From Dermatemys mawii (Eukaryota; Chordata; Testudines; Dermatemydidae), in the NCBI GenBank assembly GCA_007922305.1, contig ML677335.1:42886804-42950803 (forward strand): a stretch of DNA of 64,000 bases, given 5' to 3'. The notes beneath the pieces were generated by a model. That model ran no database searches and was not told the DNA's origin. It worked only from the letters and a program-made list of their open reading frames with translations. Shown here one piece after another: positions 59,101 through 64,000 of this stretch. Every line of letters starts with the position of its first letter. Position 1 is the first letter of the stretch. A program made the translations under genes and the position numbers.

Positions 59101-62100
59101 CTACTAGTTATACTGGTAGTCTAGTCTTAAATCTTTGGACTAAGTTTCTTTTTAGGTAACCGGCTTGGTACCAAAATGAGGCTGTGCTCACTGGGGTTTA
59201 AGTGCTGCCACAATTGCACTAAACCCATGCTGGTTAGTGATCCACATCCAGTCTGTTTTAAAGTGTTTGGGGGAATCTCACATCTGTGACAAATGTCACA
59301 TTTCCAAGAGATTTAAGATCCCCTGAGTGGTGGACATTGTAGTATCAGCAGCCCCTGCCAAGGTGGTTCTGCCAATTGGTGAAGCCATTATGGAGCCAGT
59401 CAATGTGTTATGGTAGACACCATCCTCCTTACCCTGCACAGCAAAGTGTGCTGAAAGGAAATACTACCTCCCCTCCAAGGGATATATGTATTTGTATTCC
59501 CATCACCAAGCCAAAGAAATAAACACAAAATGCACACAAAAAGCAAATATATATTTTAACAAATTTCCTTTTTTCTTCTGTTTTCAGCTCTGTAGTCTCA
59601 TATAGGGAAAACCCTATTTTGATAATCTTGTAGATAGGCTCGGTGCCCTTGTGTGGAGAGGGGAAGAGGATGCACCTTTTTAGAAGGTTGTATTTAGCAC
59701 TCAGGATTTTGTAGTTAGTCTGATGCTGTGTCTTCTTAAATACATACACCATGAAGGAGAAGAAAGGAAAATGCAGCCTGGAACATGGAGCCTAGTGCAA
59801 AATTTAAGCTTGAACAAGAGGCTGTTAAGCATGGGTTCTCAAACTGGGTTGGGACACCTCAGGGAGTTGCGAGGTTATTACATAGGAAGTTGCGAGGTAT
59901 CAGCCTCCAACCCAGACCCTCTTTGCCTCCAGCATTTATAATTGTGTTCGATATATAAACAAGTGTTTTTAATTTATAAGGGGGATTGCATTCAGAGGCT
60001 TGCTATGTGAAAGGGGTTGCCAATACGATAGTTTGCCAACCACTTCTGTAAACCAAAGTCAGGCCATATATTAAAGCAAATGCATATTGGTTGACAGTCC
60101 AGTACATGAATTTTGCAAAGTTGATGCTAGTGTACTAGGCTATAGTATTTATATAAATATATTGTAACTAGTACAAATACATTCAAATTTAGTACAAAAT
60201 AAAATTGTTTGACAAAATACTGAATAAGGATGTTTTGTCCAAGATATAAGGAACAAGGGGAAGTAACAAACAAATATGATAAAATGTGTAAAAGGATATG
60301 TAAGTTGTTTGTTCGTTTCAGTCTATAAATGTTGCCTTAACCCATTATGTGGCTGAGGGGACAGCAAAACTTCCGTCTGCTGACTAAGCTGTTCCTTGCT
60401 CCTGGGCACTTATATGGGCACTTAAAATGCTAGTACTATGCCTTCAGGACAATAAATCTGGCCAAGTGCCTTTGTTACCAAACCGTGCCTGTTGTCTTTT
60501 TTTATTTATAAGTAACATCAAGGTTTGCTAAATTAGCAGGCTGCAGTATTTGCTGTTGCTGATAACACTGCAACTCCAAGGACAAAAGCACCAAGCACCT
60601 CAAACAGCATTACTGAGGCAACAACATTATAGCGTTCAATAATAAGCAGCAGCAGCTTCTATCTGATACCAGCTAAACCAGAGTTTTACTAGAAGGGAAA
60701 TATGTAGCCCATATCTTTATTCTTTTTTGGTCATGAAATCATATAGAGGTGTTAGAAATTCTTATAACTTGATTTTTAGAGGTGCTGTTTCTGTTTCTTA
60801 TGTCAAATAATTTGATTTTATTCAGGGTCTGGTATCCAGTATTTGCATGAAAACAGAATTATACACCGAGATCTGAAGCCTGAAAATATTGTTCTCCAGG
60901 ATGATGGTGGAAAGGTAAGTCATATAACTGTGCCAAAGAATATCATCTTTAGTATCCCAAATATCAGATCCGGAAGTTGTGTAACAATTTTGCCTTGACT
61001 AATTGAAATGAAGAATGCTACTGCTTTCTTACTGAGTATAGCAGTGAGTAATGCTCTGCAAAAGACAACCATGATTTTAATAAAGTTCATATTCTTTCTT
61101 AATATTTCAAATTCTGTTTCCCTATCCTTGAAGACTTGTCAATTGATTGTCACTTTACAGTGAAGTATAAAAAAAAAAAATTATCCAGTGTTTCTGCTTT
61201 CTGCAAGTATCAGCAATGTGAATTAATTGTATCCTGGCATATGTTTTGGATTTCTGCAGGGTACACATCAGGGTTGTCCTGGTGCTTAGTTGGATACATT
61301 TTTTTTTAAAGTAAAAGCGTATTCTTGATTTTACTATTTTTCTGTTTACTTTTCTTGATATCAAAATATTACCTTATATACTTCTTCATAAGCTGAATAT
61401 TTTTGGTTTTAAAGTGAAGCATCAAAGAGCAGGAGTCGGCTTATCAACGGGTCTACACCAAAATTTGATTTTAAGCTCTATGGAATTAATTAATTGAATA
61501 TCTAATACATTGTCATTTTGTTTACCTGGAGTGTCCATAGGCATGGAGCCCCCCAGTTCCCTCAGCCTGCGCTGCTTCCAGCAGCTCCCTTTGGCTGGGA
61601 ACAGCAAACCGTGGCCACTGAGAGCTGAGGGGCTCCATGCCTGTGGACGCTCCAGGTAAACAAAACATCCAGGCCCGCTAGCCAACGTTTGCCAATCCCC
61701 AAAATATAGGTTTGGCTTGTGAAAGGGTCATAAAGATTTTGCTATTTTTACCTATCCATCGTGGGGGTGGGGTCAGCTTTTAAAGTAATGGACTAATGAA
61801 CAAGTATATACAGTATATCTTGTAAATTCTCAAAAGTTTAGATTCTGTGTTCAGTCAAGCCCCAGTCCAACTAGTTTCAGGACAATAATGAATTGTATGT
61901 GCACATTGATGTAAATGAATGAGCTTGGCTTACATGGCTGAACAGCTCTGCATAGCATTTCATGTTTGTTTTAAATCTTGTTCATGCATTTGTTCCCCCA
62001 GTCCCCGCAGTTGCCCATCTCTGGGTTTGACACTGCACGTTTTACTTTGAATTTGCCCTTTTCCTCATGCTTTATCAAACATTTGTCTTGGATATTGACA

Positions 62101-63601
62101 GATAGTTCACAAAATAATAGATTTGGGATATGCCAAGGATCTGGATCAGGGAAGTTTATGTACGTCATTTGTTGGGACCTTACAATATTTGGTAAGTATT
62201 TATTTTTTTCATGTTTACAATTTACTTTGGCATAAATTAATTTGGCATAAATAAATTCTATTTACATGTGTTCCTCAAATCATATATTTTCCAGAAATAG
62301 AAGAAAAAAAAATTCTCTGGAGTGTTGTAATTTTAACAATAGCATGATGATGTTGTTTTTTAGGCCCCAGAACTCTTTGAGAGTAAGTCCTACACTGTTA
62401 CTGTGGATTACTGGAGCTTTGGAACAATGGTGTTTGAGTGTATTGCAGGATTTAGACCCTTTTTACACAATCTACAGCCATTTACCTGGTAAGATACTTG
62501 GTATGAGAGAGCGTGCCTGGGTTTGATAGAGTTGCTTTTTTGTAGGAAGGTGACTGTATGAACTAGAGCAGTGGTCACCAACTGGCTAATCGTGATTGAC
62601 TGGTTGATCCTAGAGGATCTCCCAGTGGATTGTGATCTGCCTCAGCATAGCTGCTGCTAAGGCAGACTCCTACCTACCCCAGCCCCAAGCCGTTCCTGGA
62701 AGTGGCCAGCACAGCTCCATGGGCAGGGGTTTCCCTCCGCGCACTGTGCCTGCCTGCAAGCACTGCTCCCATTGGCTAGGAGAGCTGCGAGGGCGATGCT
62801 TGCAGGCAGGAGCAGCGTGTGGAGCCACGAGTCCCCCCGTTTTTCTCCTCCCACCCCCAACCCCCCCAGGGACCATGAGGGCTTGTAGGCCCCTTCCGAG
62901 AGCGGTGTGGGGCCGGGGTAGGCAGGGATCCTGCCTTAGCCTCGCTGTGACTGGGAGCTTCCAGAGGCAGGAGCTGCCTGGTGGGAGGCCATCCCCCATC
63001 CCTGAGTGTCCCCCTGGAGTCTGCAGCCTGAACCTCACCCTGAGCCCCCTCCCAAAGCCAGCATCCAAAACCTGCTCCTGCACCCCAAATCCCAGCCCTG
63101 ACTCCCCCTCCCAGAACCAGCACCCTTTACCCATTCCTGCACCCTAGTGCTCTGCCCCATCCCAGAGCCCCCTCCTGCACCAACTCCCTCCTAAACTTGC
63201 ACTTGGCACCCCCTTCTGCACCCCCTTCTGCACCTCAACCCCCTGTCCCAGGATCAGCCCAGAGCGCCGCCCCCCCTTCCAGAGCCCACATCCTCTCGTG
63301 AGCCCCAACCCTCTGCCCCAGCATGGTGAAAGTGAAGGAGGGTGGGAGAGAGCGGGGGATGGAGTGAATGGGGCAGGGCTTTGGAGAAGGGGCAGGGTAG
63401 ATCCAAAAAGTGATCTTGGGAGACCATTGAACTAGAGTAAGTAAAATAAGAGTACATAAAGTCAGTTTGTCTAGAGAGAATTTTATTTTATAGGCATGAA
63501 AAGATCAAGAAAAAGGATCCAAAACACATCTTTGCTTTTGAAGAGATGACTGGGGAGGTTCGGTTTAGTACCCATTTGCCACAGCCTAACAGTCTTTGTA
63601 G
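46986..63601 (+). CDS. CHUK: CHUK (IKK-alpha), exons 1-8, runs off window
   Basis: Eight exons join in phase to encode residues 1-271 of the inhibitor of NF-kappa-B kinase alpha subunit, a cytoplasmic and nuclear serine kinase. It phosphorylates I-kappa-B proteins in the IKK complex and drives p100 processing in the non-canonical NF-kappa-B pathway. Visible kinase motifs are GTGGFG (residues 28-33), the ATP lysine in AIKSC (K50), HRDLKPEN (148-155), DLG in place of DFG (171-173, typical of IKK-alpha), and the activation-loop serines S182 and S186 in [10 protein letters not shown], matching human S176 and S180. The APE motif is at 195-197. The N-terminus is six residues longer than the human one, mainly in the glycine/alanine-rich leader. 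All introns have GT/AG ends. The rest of the kinase domain, the ubiquitin-like and scaffold domains lie beyond 64,000. Confidence 0.97.
47140..47720. repeat. Degenerate C-rich minisatellite in CHUK intron 1
   Basis: A CCCCTGGGTA-like unit recurs with changes (near 47,142, 47,290, 47,305, 47,431 and 47,450), followed by looser CCACTGA/CCCCTG units. The spacing is irregular. Confidence 0.5.
47821..47962 (+). repeat. Dispersed reptile repeat (CCCACGAAAGCTCATGC family)
   Basis: The segment has GCATCCGACGAAGTGGGTAT, CCCACGAAAGCTCATGCTC, AAGGTGCCACAGGACTCTTT and CCAGACTAACACGGCTACC. I recognise it as a very common repeat of turtle and crocodile genomes but do not know its class. It ends 68 bp before exon 2. 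Confidence 0.75.
48030..48124 (+). CDS. CHUK: CHUK exon 2
   Basis: Acceptor TTTTTGTTGTAG, donor GTAAGT, 95 bp. It encodes [15 protein letters not shown] and WCHEIQIMK, including the ATP-binding lysine and the helix-C glutamate (E in CHEIQ). Confidence 0.97.
48490..48760 (+). repeat. CR1 LINE 3' fragment in CHUK intron 2
   Basis: TTGAGAGGTGACTTGATCAA followed by GGCACTGATATGCAG, GAGTTCAAGGCCTGGAAGCT and ATTGGACAAATTC are the CR1 region leading to its 3' end. No intact coding. Confidence 0.65.
48761..50390. other. CHUK intron 2, mostly unrecognised
   Basis: A short copy of a hAT-like repeat may lie near 48,987-49,070 (see the 38,899 element). Nothing else was recognised. Confidence 0.4.
50395..50640 (-). 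repeat. 5S rRNA-derived SINE (AmnSINE1-like) remnant
   Basis: On the minus strand the segment near 50,620-50,556 reads CTAAGCAGGGCTGGGCCTG, then GATGGGAGACC, the 3' half of 5S rRNA with its box C promoter. It is followed by a body and, near 50,450-50,422, CTGATGAGATGTAGAACAGA. That is the conserved central-domain motif found in many vertebrate SINEs. The 5S head plus this tail is the plan of SINE3/AmnSINE1-type SINEs. Confidence 0.72.
51551..51571. repeat. Poly-A tract
   Basis: An uninterrupted run of about 20 adenines. It could be the tail of a lost retroelement. Confidence 0.9.
51840..52060. repeat. CORE-SINE (MIR-like) fragment
   Basis: CTCTCAACACTCCTGGGAGA, then GCAGGTATTATCCTCCTGAT, and CACACAGGGAGCTTGCACTT are MIR blocks in order. 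Confidence 0.75.
52264..52378 (+). CDS. CHUK: CHUK exon 3
   Basis: Acceptor TTCTATAG, donor GTAAAA, 115 bp. It encodes [13 protein letters not shown] and [17 protein letters not shown] (hinge). The HxN motif expected before VVKA reads NLY here. Confidence 0.95.
52379..53270. other. CHUK intron 3, 5' part
   Basis: A stretch near 52,500-52,625 with GTGTATCTACACCATAGG may be an old Harbinger MITE. Nothing else was recognised. Confidence 0.35.
53270..53990. repeat. Strongly purine-rich tract in CHUK intron 3
   Basis: The + strand is very rich in A and G (GAAGAAAGAGAGGAGGG, GGGGGGAAGAAGGGCCAGG and so on) for about 700 bp. This gives several overlapping minus-strand frames rich in Ser, Pro and Leu. 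It may be an antisense LINE 3' region, but no diagnostic motif was found. Confidence 0.4.
54189..54903 (+). mobile_element. Solo LTR in sense orientation, CHUK intron 3
   Basis: The 715-bp sequence starts TGTGATGGAGTCAGACC and ends GACAGAGCTTTGTCACA (TG...CA). GTAG flanks both sides (54185-54188 and 54904-54907). A CCAGATAAAAACC box near 54,398 could be a TATA-type promoter. I recall this as a frequent turtle LTR family. Confidence 0.75.
54910..56027. other. CHUK intron 3, 3' part
   Basis: No repeat or exon was recognised. Confidence 0.4.
56028..56097 (+). CDS. CHUK: CHUK exon 4
   Basis: Acceptor TTTTCTGTAG, donor GTATGT, 70 bp. It encodes [15 protein letters not shown] then ILSLLCDI, matching the helix after the hinge. 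Confidence 0.96.
56335..56545. repeat. Harbinger-type MITE fragment
   Basis: The block GGCTACGTCTACCCTACAGA, CTACAGCTGCGCTTCGGTAA, the palindrome CAGGAGAGCGCTCTCCTG and ACATAACGTGGTCCATGCTG match the left half of a common reptile Harbinger MITE. The right half is missing or replaced. Confidence 0.65.
57609..57656. repeat. Compound microsatellite (GT)n(TA)n(CA)n
   Basis: TGTGTGTGTGTGTCTG is followed by a TA run and CACACACACAC, so the whole is a near palindrome. Confidence 0.95.
58053..58259 (-). pseudogene. hAT transposase C-terminal remnant (left arm)
   Basis: The minus-strand frame reads [19 protein letters not shown] then KLVCLSSWL, the hATC dimerisation pattern (LF..AG.iv..kR..L.p.nv..L..L..nL). 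The rest of the transposase is absent. Confidence 0.75.
58600..58755 (+). pseudogene. hAT transposase C-terminal remnant (right arm)
   Basis: In + frame the sequence reads [17 protein letters not shown], then [19 protein letters not shown], then [26 protein letters not shown] is the start of the hATC domain. It mirrors the left-arm copy. Confidence 0.8.
59830..60044. mobile_element. Short hAT (Charlie-type) fragment
   Basis: CATGGGTTCTCAAACTGGG at the left and AGGGGTTGCCAATACG then GTTTGCCAACCACT at the right correspond to the elements at 21,453 and 41,561. The centre is deleted and the duplication is degenerate. Confidence 0.65.
60045..60825. other. CHUK intron 4, 3' part
   Basis: Nothing was recognised apart from short A/T runs and AGCAGCAGCAG near 60,644. 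Confidence 0.4.
60826..60914 (+). CDS. CHUK: CHUK exon 5 (catalytic loop)
   Basis: Acceptor TTTTATTCAG, donor GTAAGT, 89 bp. It encodes SGIQYLHEN and [15 protein letters not shown] with the catalytic aspartate D150. Confidence 0.98.
61430..61701. mobile_element. hAT-like element with internal inverted repeat, intron 5
   Basis: The ends are CAGGAGTCGGC and GTTTGCCAATCCCC (diverged). Inside, GTTTACCTGGAGTGTCCATA (from about 61,520) is inverted at TGTGGACGCTCCAGGTAAAC (to about 61,660), with GGCATGGAGCCCC / GGGGCTCCATGCC between. No target duplication was found. Confidence 0.65.
62102..62191 (+). CDS. CHUK: CHUK exon 6 (activation loop)
   Basis: Acceptor GATATTGACAG, donor GTAAGT, 90 bp. It encodes [14 protein letters not shown] and [15 protein letters not shown] is the metal-binding motif, and the two serines of SLCTS are the activation sites. 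Confidence 0.98.
62364..62488 (+). CDS. CHUK: CHUK exon 7
   Basis: Acceptor TTTTTTAG, donor GTAAGA, 125 bp. It encodes [20 protein letters not shown] and ends in PFTW, across the P+1 loop and helix F. Confidence 0.98.
62569..63429. mobile_element. hAT element in CHUK intron 7 with exact duplication
   Basis: The 861-bp element starts CAGTGGTCACCAACTGG and ends GGGAGACCATTG. The 8-bp duplication AACTAGAG is exact (62561-62568 and 63430-63437). The inside has GC-rich C-runs that produce frames up to 171 codons on the + strand, with no protein match. Exon 8 begins 56 bp after the right duplication. Confidence 0.92.
63494..63601 (+). CDS. CHUK: CHUK exon 8
   Basis: Acceptor TTTTATTTTATAG, donor GTAAGT, 108 bp. 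It encodes [24 protein letters not shown] and HLPQPNSLC. It is the last exon in the window. Confidence 0.97.
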
Positions 63602-63669
63602 GTAAGTATATTCCTAGTTTTGTGCACATTAATCTCTGAGTTTTCTGTTAAACCATTGAGAGGCAATAG

Positions 63670-64000
63670 TGAATATGACCAGATTAATTATTTCAGGTAG
63701 TTTTTTAAGAAAATGGCCACAATTTTATTACAAATCCGGGGAGGGGGGGTTGGGGGGGGTCCTGGATGGGGCAGTTAGGGTGGGAGATCTCGGGAGAGGA
63801 TGGTCAGGAGGCAAGGAGCAGGGGGCTCAGATAGGGGTCGGGGTCCCGGGAGAGAAGTTGGGGCAGGGGGTCTCTGGAGGGAGTGGTCAGAGGACAAGGA
63901 GCAGGGGGAGTTGGATGGGTCAGCGATTCTGAAGGGGGCAGTCAGGGGTGAGAAGTGGGAAGGGGTCAGATAGAGGGCGGGGCCAGGCTGTTTGGGGAGG
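63670..64000. repeat. G-rich repeat of a dispersed element, runs off window
   Basis: After TTTCAGGTAGTTTTTTAAGA and ATTTTATTACAAATCC comes a G-rich minisatellite-like part with recurring AGGAGCAGGGGG, GGTCAGGAGGCAAGG and GTTGGATGGG units. It resembles a dispersed turtle repeat. Its right end lies outside. Confidence 0.6.

Larger units (their letters stand above)
57707..59103. mobile_element. Fold-back hAT element with ~555-bp inverted arms
   Basis: The 1,397-bp element begins TAGGGCTATCAAGCGATTAA and is flanked by an exact 8-bp duplication CTAGTTAT (57699-57706 and 59104-59111). The left arm (to about 58,262) is the diverged inverse of the right arm (from about 58,533). Each arm contains the C-terminal dimerisation part of a hAT transposase in opposite directions, separated by about 270 bp of unique sequence. 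Only the 3' transposase region remains, so it cannot move on its own. Confidence 0.85.
57320..59530 (+). pseudogene. DIRS-like retroelement 5' end and gag remnant, split by a hAT
   Basis: Before the insertion (57,320-57,706) is a terminal-repeat-like leader with TATAAGGGGGCGGAGCCGCC and CAGTTCCTTTATGCTGCC. After it (59,112 on) a frame starts [18 protein letters not shown], with CHxC-type spacing, and later reads [18 protein letters not shown]. These blocks resemble gag proteins of DIRS/Ngaro-type elements in reptiles. Stops and frame changes are present. The family assignment is from memory. Confidence 0.55.

Noticed and set aside
62632..63147. 171-codon plus-strand frame in CHUK intron 7
   Set aside because: It is entirely inside the hAT element 62,569-63,429 and has no similarity to a protein.
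1..64000. CRISPR arrays, operons, bacterial insertion sequences, tRNA genes
   Set aside because: The DNA is vertebrate nuclear. No regularly spaced repeats of that type and no tRNA cloverleaf were noticed.

Overview
The window is a stretch of reptile (sauropsid) nuclear DNA, most likely from a turtle. It holds one clearly live gene at its right end, the 5' part of CHUK (IKK-alpha). The organism call rests on recognised repeats: CR1 LINEs with the 3' tail common in turtle and crocodile genomes, CORE/MIR-type SINEs, many hAT and PIF/Harbinger elements with intact target-site duplications, and no Alu or mammalian L1. A crocodilian is the main alternative. The turtle tRNA-Lys SINE was not noticed.

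Layout. Positions 1-29,500 are gene-poor and repeat-rich: five hAT-type insertions, a Harbinger MITE, a solo LTR with a 5-bp duplication, a gypsy integrase remnant, two CR1-like reverse-transcriptase remnants and an antisense LINE endonuclease remnant. No conserved protein-coding exon was recognised there. A CpG island lies at 29,530-29,790. Between 30,690 and about 34,711 are decayed exons of CWF19L1, with several frameshifting deletions. In mammals CWF19L1 sits immediately 5' of CHUK on the same strand, and it does so here, so this looks like the dead resident copy and not a processed retrocopy. From 36,140 to 37,330 there are LINE remnants. From 37,426 to 44,148 there is one large PIF/Harbinger transposon (TGA duplication) with a Myb-like gene and an antisense transposase, opened by at least four later insertions.

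The CHUK promoter is a second CpG island (46,780-47,110) with a consensus CRE. Eight coding exons follow on the + strand (46,986-63,601), encoding about 271 residues of the kinase domain: glycine loop, ATP lysine, HRD loop, DLG motif and the SxxxS activation loop. All have GT/AG splice sites and compatible phases. The gene runs off the right edge. Its introns carry a 5S-rRNA-derived SINE, a sense-oriented solo LTR, a DIRS-like gag fragment interrupted by a 1.4-kb fold-back hAT element, and further hAT copies, one ending 56 bp before exon 8.

The most notable observations are the CWF19L1 pseudogene beside an intact CHUK, the fold-back hAT element with two opposed transposase C-termini, and a 0.9-kb element that combines an LTR/gag leader with inverted ends. 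I saw no evidence for a new multi-gene system. Element families are named from recollection of motifs, since no database search was possible.
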